DNA of 64,000 nt, taken from NCBI GenBank assembly GCA_037783545.1, contig JBBELK010000052.1, positions 930,001 through 994,000 on the forward strand, given 5' to 3'. Position numbers and translations under genes: made by a program. Of the stretch, positions 43,547 to 55,767 are shown piece by piece. Position 1 is the stretch's first letter. Each line of letters starts with the position of its first letter. Below the pieces are notes generated by a model that ran no database searches, was not told the origin of the DNA, and was given only the letters and a program-made list of their open reading frames with translations. This stretch comes from Henricia sp. BOLD:AAB3569 (Eukaryota; Echinodermata; Asteroidea; Spinulosida; Echinasteridae).

Positions 43547-43977
43547 GACACTGAAGTTTGTGTAAACACTTTCAGATCTATTTAGCCTTATCTTCCCTCG
43601 ATAGATGTATGCCTGAAGAGCATTCGAAACCAAGCCATACATGCATCATATTTTACAATGGCCAAGATCCAACATCACAGCAACATGTAGACCATACAAA
43701 GTCGTGTTACACACTATGTACATGTATTGCATGTTAGCCTCACTGTGTGGTAGGGACTATAATGCGTGACATTTGCTTACATGCAGGCGTACATGTACAT
43801 GTCTGAAAATGTTCTTTTGAAATCAGAACTGCCATCGTTGGTACAGATGCTGATGGAATGATGTCAAAGGTCAAACAATTCAGAGCCCATCCAAAAATCT
43901 CACATGTAGAAGAATTTCAAATCGTCATCAAAAACGAGGGACTTAGTGCTTTCTTTTGCAATAAAATTTGCAAATAA
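43547..43977. other. No gene seen
   Basis: Noncoding sequence with several ACATGTACATG words. Confidence 0.4.
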
Positions 43978-44590
43978 AAAGACGCATGACGTAATACAGT
44001 GGCTCAGCATCTGAAACGAGGCCGCCAGTGTCAATTTGAATTGTCAATATGCAAAATATGTGCACAGATTATTTGCTAAATATTTTATCCCTGCCGCGAT
44101 GTCAGAATTCACTCTATACCGGTACATGTACACCCTCAACAACAGACCTGCATTTTGCATGGAGTTGCCATACAACCAGCTACATGTATGCACCATGACT
44201 TCAATGCATTTGTTGGTTGCTGTGATGTACATGAAAGACTGACCCTCATTCAAACTCTCCATGCACTGCAGTCACCAATGTACAAATGTACCGACAATTG
44301 TCATAAAACCCATCTATAATTCGTCTTTTGCGCATTTCACATGAACAGCGTCATGTGCTTCCTTTCACATGCACACTTGGTATCCTTATGACCACACTAA
44401 ATTTTGGTTGCTATGTAGACCTACATGTAATGTGACGAAGTGCATGCGCAAGTACAGAATAAACGTGTTCACAATCACTGGAAAGAATAGCATAAAGCAT
44501 CCAAACTGTTGGTTGTATTGCATTGGTGTGCATGTACACGTAGTATGTGGACTCTCTAAACTGCACTGCATTTGAAAGTGAAGAAGTTGA
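43978..44590 (+). repeat. Dispersed repeat, copy 3 (longest)
   Basis: The upstream part (GACGCATGACGTAATACA, GTGGCTCAGCATC, GAGGCCGCCAGTG, AATTTGAATTGT) matches 59757-59880 and partly 61965-62020. The downstream part from 44319 is collinear with copies 1 and 2. The length suggests a repeat of at least 0.6 kb. No protein or terminal repeats were found. Confidence 0.7.
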
Positions 44591-44718
44591 AACAAGACGT
44601 CGCACACCAGAGATAATCTGGGTAGTGCGATTAATCCTGCGACTACGATTCAATCTATATACGTCTCGAAAGCCATCAGCAAGACTGTTCATGTGTAGTC
44701 ATAGTCAGCTACATGTAC

Positions 44719-44815
44719 CACTATGAGCAACTAACAATGGAAATCGGGCACACACCATTGTTATTAACAATGGTTTGTGCCCAATTTCCATTGTTACATG
44801 TAGTTGCTCATAGTG
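44719..44815. mobile_element. 97 bp near-perfect foldback
   Basis: CACTATGAGCAACT and AACAATGGAAATCGGGCACA are answered by GTGCCCAATTTCCATTGTT and AGTTGCTCATAGTG. The centre AACAATGG/CCATTGTT leaves almost no loop, so the whole unit can fold into one stem of about 45 bp. Confidence 0.88.
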
Positions 44816-45270
44816 TACAGCCGGTACATGGTTTTGTGTGGGCAGCCCGATGACGATCATCTTATGGCAGTGTATTAAACCATTTGCAGAAGCATCATGT
44901 GTATTTTGGACAATTCTAACAAGGGCATATTAAAGAAGTGTGTCCAGGGGTCGATTTCACAAAAATAATTTGCGACGGGACGTAATAACTGATGAACCTG
45001 TCGCAAAGTTACGACTACCAAACAGGTAATCGCAACTTTGTGAAGAGTTCTTGTACAGCGGCGCGTACATATAGCAGTTCTGTCCGCAAATTGCAACACA
45101 TACCCATCGTAAACTTATAAAGGGTCGGCGAGTTGCGATGGATCATTTGCGATTGGGAAATCTACCCCTGATCACATTTTGAGCGCCCCCACCCAGTTTT
45201 TCCCATATAATTTGTCAATTTTCCCCATATTTGTCATTACCATTCTGAATCCTCATGCTCTCAATTCCTA
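44816..45270. other. No gene seen
   Basis: ATTTGCGA/TCGCAA and TTGCGACGGG words recur at 44970-45150, possibly an old foldback. It is noncoding. Confidence 0.35.
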
Positions 45271-45527
45271 TATGGGTCTTTCTATAAATTAGGGGTCCAA
45301 AAGTGTGACATTTAGTGTCCCCCGTTACACCTGATATGTGTTATTTTTCGTACAAAAATCATTAAAATGGCTTTTGAACCATTTTGTATGAATTGTACTT
45401 TATGTACCGGTACACACTCTTTGAGATGGAAAGTATTTAAAGAATGTGTCCTGAATTTACAAAAACAAGATGTAAAATGTAACGGGGGACACCAACATTG
45501 GACCCATAATTTATAGAAAGACCCATA
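45271..45527. mobile_element. 257 bp TIR element, 21 bp perfect ends
   Basis: TATGGGTCTTTCTATAAATT (plus A) at 45271 is exactly inverted at 45507-45527. The arms continue with GGGTCCAA and GTGTCCCCCGTTACA in both orientations. The TA start and end are consistent with TA targeting. Confidence 0.9.
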
Positions 45528-46000
45528 TACGGTATTTACTAGGATGTCAAAAACCAATGTTTTGTAAACTAATTTATCAGAGTTTCGTGAAGCAGTGCAG
45601 TTATTACACCAACCCTGTTGCTTCCACATCCAAACTGGCGATTGCAATTGTTCCGTTTTCTTCTCATGGGTAGTATCTTTGGCAGATTTACAACATGTAT
45701 TTTATATGATTTTTATAAACTGTCCAAGCCGTTACTCTTAGTGTGTGCATTAGTCATTGCAGTCTGGATGAGGATTGCAATAGTTTGGTCCCTTGAAGAG
45801 CGCTATACCGGTACATGTAATCCTTTAACCGTCAAACGTACAAATGTGTGCCTCAACTGTGCATCAGAAAAAATACAACGGTTAGAGTTAACTTCACATA
45901 CTAGTTGTACAAATGTAGTTTGTCGTGAGAAAAGTGTGATCACAACAAAAGAGAACCACAGGAGGCATGTTTTCAAGTAACAGTTAAATAAGAGATAAGT
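45528..46000. other. No confident gene
   Basis: A plus-strand ORF of 120 codons (45618-45980) has a hydrophobic stretch (LLLVCALVIAVWMRIAIVW), but no splice or promoter context and no recognised domain. Confidence 0.3.
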
Positions 46001-48904
46001 AACATTTAATCATTTAAATTGTACAGAAACAAAAATACATGTACATGAATATAAATGGTTTCTGAATAAAATTGCATACATTATAAGAATACTGATTTCA
46101 TTTTATTAATAGTTAAAAAATTCTAACTGATGCTTTTCACCATGCAGTGCTCCATTTTGTTATTCATCGTTGCACGACTAAAGAATGTATAGGCCAAGTC
46201 AAATGCAAGGGTTGTGTTGCACTGCAGTCTGAACCAGCATCACCTACATGTACTTGTAATCAAATGACCAGGCAGGGAATTATGCTGCCTACATGTATGT
46301 CAAAACCTTGGCAAATTATTCTTTTATCCAATAACGACAAAATAAACTGGCAAGCAGCCTACTCGGACAGTGGATGCAACACAAATCAAAATGTTATCCC
46401 ACACAACTGCATATATTAAAAGCTGTACTCTACCATTTACTTGCATGACTCATGACCGACATTAACTGTCCGAGTAAGATACACCAATGGGCCAATTTAA
46501 ATACAAAGTAGAAAAACAGCTCTACCAGCAACTCAATACCTTGCTTTATTGCTCCATTAACATAACTTTTGTTTGGAATAATAATTTAGGCAATTCAAAA
46601 ACTTTTAAAAACTTGTCAAAATTTTAATACCAAAAATACAAAAAATTATAACGAAATGTGCAAGACATACTGGAAGTGTGCACATCTCGGTCTTTGTAAG
46701 TTAATAAAATATTTCATCTGTTTATTGAGCTACATGTAACATTACTTTTTTTTACTACTTGCCGCCCTGATGCTTCAAAAAGCAGAAATAGTTTAGGATA
46801 GGGAGTCAGTACTGGTTTTACAAAACACCTGAACAATGAATACTGAGAAAACTAGATTTTATTATTAAATACAGGGAAAGGTTCGTGTTTGTCATTTTGG
46901 TTATTTTTCCAAATTGTGGGTTTTCAATAGTAAATTATGTTCAACGAGTCATTTGCTGGTCATAGAAAAGCGTTAAACGTCGCTGTACTGTCTGTTATTA
47001 GTAACTTTCTTTGGCCTGAAAGGCATGGGTCTGGAATTCTTGCATAGTGCAAAACGCAAGTTATTTCACGAAGAGAGCTGCCAGAAAAAAAACTAGAAAA
47101 CTCTTAATTTTTAACTCTTAATGTCTGCATGCGACAAAAATACAACTCTGTAATGCCAAAAAGGTACATTTTAAATTTCTGCACCATTTTAGAAGTTCTC
47201 TTTAAAAATACATGTACCTTGAAAAAACGGTTAACTCGCGGTTAATAATTTTTTTCAGTTAGTAAGAAAGCCATCAAATGCTGAATAATTAAACCATGGA
47301 ATTTCAACATTATTGAAGCATATAATACAAGAACCATAGCATAATGTTCAGAAGCAACACTGGAGTACTGCTGTAAACAATTTCAAATTAATCAGTTAAA
47401 GAAATATACTGTAACTGAAGCCTTTGACTAACGCGTCTTATTCCTACTTGGAGGGTGAAGCTATGCAATCATGCATAGCACTTTTGCGATATAAAAATGC
47501 AAACAAACTTTGTCACACTCAGCCCGCCTCCTAAACACTAGCAGCACTTAATGTGAGAAATGAAAAGACCACATGACTTTGGACAATCCTTTATCACCCC
47601 GACCATCCCTGAATATGGAAAAATCTTGCAAGATTTTTCCAAATTTCTCATTTCGCTTAGTTTATATAACTTTGGCAGCCAGTTAAAAAAATAAACATTG
47701 CAAAAAATCCATACCGTACCAAGGCAGTTGACCAACTGGCTTTCTGATAGTAGGAAAATGCTTGGCATTGTAACAAAGACACCTAGAATGGTTTAGTTGC
47801 ACACAAAGGTATCCTAAAATATAAAGAGTTTTATCAACATAAAATGCAGTGAAAATAATCACTATGAATATAAATGGGCTACAAAAATAATGTGCTTTTT
47901 CTTTTTTATATTTTTCTTTTAGGAATCAAAACCTGCAATAATTGTATACGAACATTGCTTTTCGATTTTGATGAATAACTACCAAAGTACAAAAAACCAG
48001 CACACAATCTGAAAATTTCAACATCTTAATTAAACGTCAATTTCCCTTCATGACCAAAAAAATAAACTCTTACAATATTATAATTCTTTTTCAAAGTATC
48101 AGCAAATATAACATTAGTAACGTTTGTGGCCCAGTGAGGATAAAGGGCCAACAGGAAAAATAAAAAATCTTTTGCATTTCTTCACAAGTTAACTTCGGTT
48201 ACATGTAGAACATGGAATATTTGGTCAGATAACACCTACATATACAGGCACAAAGAACTGATGGAATATATTAAAAAATAACTTTCACTACACATGCAAC
48301 AAAATCACGAGACACCTATTCAACTATTTATACAAATATTGTTGACGTGTGTACACAAGACAACCAAATCACTAGAAACATTCAGCCGGTACCAATATAC
48401 AGGGCCCGAGTTTGTATACAATAAAATAAGGTTATGCATGGGGTTAAGTTCATCTGGCTGGGTAAAATATAACATATAGACAAATAATCTGATATATTTC
48501 ATTTGAAATCATCCCCAACTGAAAGTGTCACGGGTTACATTTGCTTGAGATAGTCAATTTATAAGAAATAAATGAAAACTATACAGTTAATAGAAATACT
48601 CTGTCTTCATTAATTACTCTTGCATTAAATACATGCTACATAAAGCTCTGATAAAACCCAGATGATTTCCCCGTAAATTAAATAAGAACTCTATTCCGTA
48701 GATATTTTCCTTTGTATGAAATAGATCCTTTCTTTTAAACTTGAAGAATAAAATTTTATGCCATAATCTGTTTTGCTATACAATATGCAACGATGAACTA
48801 TAACTGCGAGTCCAGTAAGACTTAATTTCAACGTGTTTAAGAATGCGACAATTCTGCGGCGAGTACTACCATAATGCGGTTAACACTTAACAGTGAAATG
48901 CTTT
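46001..48904 (-). other. Probable long 3' UTR of mex3
   Basis: Directly downstream of the mex3 stop codon the sequence changes to uniformly AT-rich DNA. It has few of the foldback elements that crowd the rest of the window and no long ORFs. On the minus strand AATAAA hexamers occur (for example the complement of TTTATT at 46102-46107 and about 46541). Vertebrate MEX3 mRNAs have long regulated 3' UTRs. The true end is not shown by the sequence. Confidence 0.45.
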
Positions 48905-50244
48905 TCAAGTGATGATGCGAATTGCCTGGGAGACAGCTGTCTGGCAAACGGGGCATTCACTATCAGTTGTCTCCACGAGGCGATTTGCACATTCCATGCA
49001 AAACATGTTATGACCACAGGGCACCAGTGCAGCAACTACCTCACTAGTAAAGCATACTACACACTCTTTGCTTTTCTTAGCAGCAGCAGATGACCCTAGC
49101 GAATCAGTGGGACTGCTGCACGAGCTGCCGTGGCTACCAGCAGAATTGCTGGACCCAAAGGCATTGGCATTGGACAGTGGTACAAATGAAGGCAATGCGG
49201 CTAGGCCGCCCTCAAGGGGATCGCTGCGAATGCGGCGCGCAGGTGGATGCTCATTAGCATTGGCATCTATGGTGGTTGCTGGATCAGAGGAACCAACGCT
49301 GCTGCTTCGCCGCGGAGCCTGGTGCTGAGTGGTCACAGCATTTAGGCCGAATAGGGATGAACTGCACCGTGTCAGATCATGCCACAGTGACTGCACACCT
49401 GCCGACTGCAATCCTGGGGGATCAAAGCCTGGGGAATCGATCCCAAGATCAGGGGATGGACAATCATTGAACAAGAAACCATTAGTTGGGAATGATGGCA
49501 AGGGATTGAACTCACTCAATTTTGTGGTACCGTGACTGTTTCCGTTAGTGTTTGGGAAGAAGTAATTGCTCTCACTACCACTGCTGTTGGACCGAGATGG
49601 ATCATTCTTTCCACCAACCATTGGGTTGAAGATGTTAGCCAGCGCCGATATTGAAGCACTTGTTGTGGAGGGAGGTGGCTTGAACATAGACATGTCACTG
49701 GTACAATTGCCAAATATGCCTGTGTCAGTCCCGTTGGAAGCAAAATCATCCTCTGGAGTGGAATCAATGAGGCCACCTGTGCGCATAGCAATGTGGGCCT
49801 CTATCTCTTCCCGAGCTCTCTCCACATTCTCCGGCATTCCAGTGACGACAAAAACGGGTTGATTGTCGCGGCTGGGTGTGATGATGTACGTGTTGGTCTG
49901 CTGCTGGATCCGTTTGACGGTAGATCCTTTGGGACCAACAACAAGGCCCACAACTCGGTATGGTACTTTGACATGGATGGTGGTTTGTCCGGGCAAGTTT
50001 GGGACGGTCAGCGATCCATTCACTCCACCTTGCGTGCCGTTCATGCCGTTCATGGTCGTGCCGTGCACCTGGTTGTTTCGTCGTGCTCGGATCTGGCTGA
50101 AGTGGTCAGCAGCTGATAAGATCTCTCGCTTAGCAGCAGCAACATCCTCTCTCCTTCCAGTCACAACAAATGTTGGGTCCTCCCCACGGACTGGTGTCTT
50201 GATGTAGGTGTTCGTCTTTGCTCTCAACGCCTTGATTTTGCAAC
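48905..50244 (-). CDS. MEX3 RNA-binding E3 ligase, exon 2 (KH1 end, KH2, RING)
   Basis: This is the second coding exon of a MEX3 family protein, which binds mRNA through two KH domains and can ubiquitinate partners through a RING. The acceptor is TTTTTAAG at 50246-50245. The first codon is completed from exon 1, giving residues 83-528 and a TGA at 48907-48905. The exon finishes KH1 (AKTNTYIKTPVRGEDPTFVV) and encodes KH2 at about 171-237 with a GPKG loop at 186-189. A serine- and asparagine-rich linker follows. The C-terminal RING is C3HC4 with C477, C480, C492, H494, C498, C501, C513 and C516. A basic patch and serine cluster (ARRIRSDP) before the RING also resembles vertebrate MEX3 proteins. 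The frame is intact. The composition is richer in GC than its surroundings. The single gene matches the invertebrate MEX3 state before the vertebrate A-D expansion. Orthology to one vertebrate paralogue is not implied. Confidence 0.96.
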
Positions 50245-50689
50245 CTTAAAAAGAAAACAAAGTTTAGGGCACTCTGTATTCACAGCACTACATGTACGGT
50301 ATATAAACCCAGCACACATGCTGGGGACTTCAGGGGGAAGCTTTTAAATGTAATAACGAGAAGAGCTTTATATAAAAAGCAAATTAGAGTTACTGTAATA
50401 TGTTTTTCACAAAAGGGAATGTTGCATAAAAATCACTATGCACATTTAGGGAGCACAGAGCATTTTCATTATTTTTTTTAAACTTTTATCATTCAACTAA
50501 ATCCATACGGTACAAACGCCACGCAAAAGGTACAATGTATTAATATTTTGTACTGAAATCGAGTCTTTCAGATCAACTTGGATTTTTTGGACCAGCCAAT
50601 AATTTTTTTTAAATAAAGCCAGTTTCTGATGTCAGCTGTTGGGTATCCAAGTACCTGGATACTCGTTACAAGCTTAATACATATTTTAT
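50245..50689. other. mex3 intron, right-hand part without repeats
   Basis: Intronic AT-rich sequence between the exon 2 acceptor and the SINE at 50690. No other gene is seen. The intron as a whole runs from 55767 to 50245. Confidence 0.6.
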
Positions 50690-51045
50690 TTATTTATTCA
50701 CCACATCCAAATGCGGAAGGGCCGCCAATTACAGGAATGGGATTAATTAACATAGATATATTCGAATAACTATCAACTTCTAATTTGAATTAGAAACGGC
50801 CAGAGACACCGGGGAATCCCTACCCTTGCTCTTCACGAAAGAATGCTCTGGGATCTTTAAAGTGTGTTACTGAAACCTAACACATCAATTGGACCAACGG
50901 CTTTACATCCCTTCCGAAGGACGGAACAAGTATGATTAAGTGCCTTGCTCAAGAGCACAAGTGCCACAATCTGGAATCAAACCCATATTCTAGTACTGGC
51001 ACAGAAACGTTAGTTCGACGCACTAGACTGCACGGCCATAACACC
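50690..51045 (-). mobile_element. tRNA-derived SINE in the mex3 intron
   Basis: On the minus strand, box A lies near 51038-51019 (TGGCCGTGCAGTCTAGTGCG) and box B near 50985-50971 (GGGTTTGATTCC), at tRNA-like spacing. The body carries AGGCACTTAAT, GGGATGTAAAGCCGTTGGTC and CTCTGGCCGT words shared with 31441-32310. Its left end is TATTTATTTATT. It is inserted on the same strand as mex3. Confidence 0.8.
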
Positions 51046-52322
51046 CCGGCCATGTACCACTCCCAGCAGGGTCAACAAAATACAGGTGTACCATGATTAC
51101 GCTACATGTACGCAGACCTGCAAACACTGCCGAGTGTAAACAAATAAAAATAGAGGTCTTGTTTATGAATAAACACAGGGCTTTTCCATATTAAAAAATA
51201 CTGGTAGTAACATTTAGGTTCAAATGTTATCCTAATTTTGGTAAAAAAATAAGCATGCTATTTTTTTTTTTTTTAATCCACTTAACAAAAAAACAAAAAA
51301 CCAAAATCGGACAGTAGTGAAACTTGCAACGTTCGAGTTGGTACAACCGTCAAGTTGACCTAGTACTGCACCCGTTTTCATGTACACAACACATGCGGCG
51401 CGCACGGGGAGTCGGGTCAAGTCGAGCGTTTCGATTTTCAACACTTAACACTTAAAAATCTGAACAAATACGATAAAATCGGACTAGTTGGCAGATGCGT
51501 ACATGTACTGAAAGTGTACATACATGTACGTATTTTACTTGAAATCTCAAAATGCATACGGCATACATGTACCTTACTTTGAACAAATGCTGGTGGTTTT
51601 TGTTTTCGGGTAAAAGGATGCACTCTAGTAATGTATTAAATCAATTCAGTTTAAGCACTAACAGGAAATGCTTTAAGCCATTAACATTTAAATCAAGTAC
51701 ATGATAATCAGCACTCACATTAGTGTAATGAGGGCGTCCCTGAGTAAAAGGTCATAGGAAAAGAAAAAAGAGTGGCCTCAGACCAGTACAGTGTAAACAT
51801 GCGTATGTCTAAAAATTCACAACATTGAGTATTAGCCACAGTGAAATGCCAATGTGTATGGTCCAAACATGTATTGCCCATTTGTGCTTGGTCTGTTAAC
51901 TGCGCTTACAAACAATGCATGCAAGTCGATAGGGTTTGTGCATAGTGGTGAACATCTTCTCACAAATATTCTTTAGTCCGTGTAAAATCTAAAGGGCTCG
52001 ACAGAAAAGATTTCAAAAGAAAACTTAGAACTTGCCCACATCACTACGTGTAAATGACACAATTGTCAACATTTTCAAGACCCCCTCCGTCCCCGAAACA
52101 GTACCAACTTTTTCTGCCAGTACCGTCAAATGTCAACATTTGGCAGCGCATGTAAAGTTGTTAGCGGCATTCAATTCCCCTCTCTTCGTACGGCAATTAA
52201 AAGGTTAAACAATTTTGGACAGCCCCTAAAATAGCTAGTTTGATGATTAAACAAATGACAATGCCACAATTTTGCTTAGGAAAACTTGGAATTTAGAAGA
52301 TTACCATAAACTGACACCACCA
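51046..52322. other. mex3 intron, no structure recognised
   Basis: AT-rich noncoding DNA with TACATGTA words. Confidence 0.45.
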
Positions 52323-52528
52323 GTAATCTTGACTGCTTCGAACATCGACCATCCGGTGCATTACGTCATTCCGCACACAAAGCAATGCCACAAGAGGGCG
52401 GGCTGTGGGGCTCACAGCTGGCCACAGCTCACAGCCAATCAGCGCATAGCGAGCCCGCCCTCTTTTTGTATTGTGTGCAGAATGACGTAATGCGCCGGAC
52501 GGATGATGTTCGAAGCAGTAAAGATTAC
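52323..52528. mobile_element. 206 bp foldback MITE in the mex3 intron
   Basis: GTAATCTTGACTGCTTCGAA at 52323 is inverted at 52505-52528 with one mismatch. The arms continue through CATTACGTCATTC/GAATGACGTAATG and AGAGGGCGGGCT/AGCCCGCCCTCT. A stem of about 80 bp surrounds a centre rich in CACAGCTGGCCACAGCTCAC. Confidence 0.9.
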
Positions 52529-52981
52529 AGGAAAAGAAAATACGTTGGACGAGGTTTTTTGCTGTTCAGATGATTCATCGGGGAAAAACAGTCCACTGCG
52601 CAGAATAGACCGATCCAGTAAGCTCCGCCCATTTAAAAATTGTCTAGCAACATGCCACACATGTGAGGCACGTGTGCAGTAGAGTCACGTGGCTGCGCCG
52701 TGCGTTAGCGCCCTGGTCAGCGCGTATTGAAACACGCACACTGAAACTGCACGCTCGAAAGCAAAGTGTGCACTTAAGTATCCGGTCGTGTGCATGCGCG
52801 GACGTACAACACGCGTGCATTACGTGTAACGCGCGCGATCGAACAAAAACATCTCGACACACATCTAGAACGCAGTGAATGCACAATATAGCAAAACGAC
52901 AAGCAAATTTTCGGTGAGTTTTTCCTGTTTACACAAAAACACATTAATGAAGGGATTAAAAGTAGGTTTGGATATGGTAGT

Positions 52982-54474
52982 CTAAGGCCCGCTTCAAACG
53001 TCGTGCTTGTGCCGTGTCGAATTAAATTCAACTTGGCACGGCAGTGGCTTCAAACGTCGAACTTAATTGCAAACTCCCAGTCGAGCTTAAATACATCCAA
53101 CATGGCGGATGAGTCTTGTGCACGTCATCCTCAACAATCATGTGCACAATAAATAAAAGCCAGCTTATTATAATTGCCTAACCTTTGGAGGTCTATGTAC
53201 GTCGCCATATTTATTATTTTGATGTACTTGTTTGTTGGTTATTTCTTTACTCACATACGCGCTGCGAGCATGCGCATTCCTAATTGTGAACAAAATTGCG
53301 GACCAACTTCGAACTGGAATTAAATTCGACACGGCAGAAGCACGATGTTTGAAGCCAAGCCGTGCTTGTGCCGCACTAAATTGAGTTAGCACGGCAGACC
53401 CTGTCGAGCTAAAATCTGTCGAACTCATTTTGCCGAGCCAAATGGCTTCAAACGTCATGCTTGTGCCGTGTCGAATTTAATAAATCAAGTTAAATTTAAT
53501 TCGACATGGCATAAGGCTCCATAAAAAATATTGCTTGATTCTGATCAGCTGCCGGGTCAAATTTGCGGCGCCGGATCGATTTTTTAAATATTTTGTATAC
53601 AAATTATAAAACCTCCGGATGCCACATATGCCTGCAGAAATGTCAAATTTATATTTTATAATGTTATCCCAACTTTGAAAAACAGTGACTATACTAGTAT
53701 TCTCCGAATGATGATGGTGATAGGTTCTTTTTCAAACATATCTGCTATTCCGTAATTCCCTGCCGGCCATGCATGGCCCGAGGTACTAACGCAGCAGTTC
53801 CGAGGTACATAGGCCTACATAGGATTTGCCAGCGGGATCGTGGTTCCGTTTCATCAGTCGCGCTGGGCGGGCCGGCCGAATTGCGAATCACCCGTGACAA
53901 GTAATTTTCTCTTTCGGGGAAGTAAAACTTCAGAACTGCCCGAGGTAACTTTACAGGTATATTTTCCCTTTTAAAAAGTGCTGTTTTTCACGGCCTACAA
54001 TGGCAGTCGGAAAATTTACCTGAGATTTTTGTGCCTTTTCAAACGATTAAATATGTTTTATTTCGTCGCACATTTTCACCGGCGCGGTGCATGCAGTCTG
54101 CAGACCCAGTGCAGTACCTCCAGCGCTAAGGCGCCGCACAGTGCATGTCATGAACAACGTGTTTGTCATGTCGAGCATACATGTAAATAAAAATCACACG
54201 GAGCACTGCGTTTGCCATATGTGCCAACACACATCAACAACATGTGAATAGCATAACGCCAACTACACGTTGCACACACAATGATCTGTTTATCGTATGA
54301 CGTAGTAAGAATTTATAAGGGAGTTCATCGGATTGTGCTGCGAGAATCCGCTTTTATACCCAAAAAATTATAAAATATAAATTGCCCTGGTCGTACAAAT
54401 TTTTACCCATGTTCTGATGAGAATCAAGCAATATTTTTTATGGAGCCTAAGCGCGACGTTTGAAGCGGGCTCTA
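52982..54474. mobile_element. Middle element of the nest
   Basis: GGCCCGCTTCAAACGTCG at 52986-53003 is inverted at the right end as CGACGTTTGAAGCGGGC, at about 54454-54470. The left half contains repeated subterminal motifs: GGCTTCAAACGTC at 53047 and 53443, GTGCTTGTGCCG at 53003, 53361 and 53460, and TGTCGAATT. Part of its interior (53127-53205) recurs inverted at 57485-57560, outside the nest. Confidence 0.8.
53514..54448. mobile_element. Innermost element of the nest
   Basis: AGGCTCCATAAAAAATATTG at 53514 is inverted at the right end (to 54448). The TIR of 35 bp has one or two mismatches and ends TTCTGATCAG / CTGATGAGAA. It splits the right arm of the middle element, so it is younger than it. 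The 0.9 kb interior has no recognisable coding sequence. Confidence 0.85.
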
Positions 54475-54688
54475 GTTATACAATCCCTTTTAAAATTGGC
54501 TAGGGTCCTCTGCGCTGATAAAAATGATGTTTATGGTGTTTTTGCGTCACTCATGCTGCATTTCGCCGTAGCTCTGTGCACAAAATTTTAAGGACTCGGG
54601 TAGCCAAAATGGTGAACTACTTTTTGGCTACCTGAACTCGAGATTGGTCAATTCCAAAATGGGCGGAGCTTACTGGATCGGTCTATTG

Positions 54689-55767
54689 TGGAGATTCAAA
54701 GGACCTCTATATTAATTATTATGTTTTGTGTTTTTCAATGTTTGATTTCGATAGTGTAAGGTGAGATTTCAGAAATGTGCTTCGACTACATGGCGATCGG
54801 GAGAAAATAGCTAATCCGCTAAAGGTCAAAAATTCACTTTTAGCCTTCTAAAAGTACATCATCATGTATTCTAAGATATTGGTCAAACGCCCCAAAATAG
54901 CATCCCGCGAAGCTGGCAGTTGACAGTTTATTCTCAAGGCACAGTCTTATCAACACATGAATTATGCGTCCCTTGCAGTCATGGGCAAGAAATGTGACTT
55001 GCGCCACGTGCAATATCCGACTGCTTGAGCCAACGTCTAGACAAAAACACTGCAGTCCCCGTTTTCTTTCAGGACTAGTTTGTTGGCACGATGGTATCCA
55101 TCGTTAAACTACAGTAGTTCAATGCAATGCGGCGGTGCTCGGCCCTGTCACAAGTGCAGTTGGAAAAACCCATTAACTGTGTGTGGAGCTTTTGCGCAAA
55201 AATTTCCAATTCTTTTGCGGATATTTTCTTTTGTACTGGATGAAACATACTTGTCTTGGTATGGTTAGATTATTTTTGTCGCATTCTGTTCAATGACATT
55301 TATTTCATTAAGTAGAGAAATTTTACAAATTTTGTCACATGCCTACCTACAAAAAAGGCTACATGTACAATGTTAACGGATAAAATGCCCTGATTTTCTA
55401 ACATGTAGGCCTACACTCCTATAACTTAGATTCACAAGCAACGTGTCACAGGCACAGCAATTCATCACTTGCTAGGAATGCGCTTACTGAACGTAAATTG
55501 TAATGTTAGGACGCTAATACACCGCAACGGTCGATAGACAATGGCCTATTCGTTTGTACACAGACCACGCAGCACGCGTGCTGCATATATACACTGCGCC
55601 ACACTATGGCCTTACATGTACTGCGCGTGCAAAAAGGCATTGCGCAGTCTTCCTAAACAACAAAATGGATGCGTAGCCATGCGTTACCGTACATGTACAT
55701 GTGTGACGAACAAAGAAACCCCATTTTTTTAGTTTCACATTTTTCAAAACGCAATGTTAGAGCTTAC
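54689..55767. other. mex3 intron, left part
   Basis: Noncoding. A short plus-strand ORF at 55080-55268 is not supported. The exon 1 donor (AAG/GTAAGCT on the minus strand) lies at 55768/55767. Confidence 0.5.

Larger units (their letters stand above)
52604..54688. mobile_element. Outer element of a three-level nest (mex3 intron)
   Basis: AATAGACCGATCCAGTAAGC and CTCCGCCCATTT at 52604-52634 are exactly inverted at 54658-54688, a TIR of about 31 bp. Only about 590 bp of its own interior remain (to 52981, and after 54474). The rest is two later insertions. No transposase was recognised. Confidence 0.85.

Noticed and set aside
48905..50116. Plus-strand ORFs opposite mex3
   Set aside because: They are shadows of the mex3 exon on the other strand.
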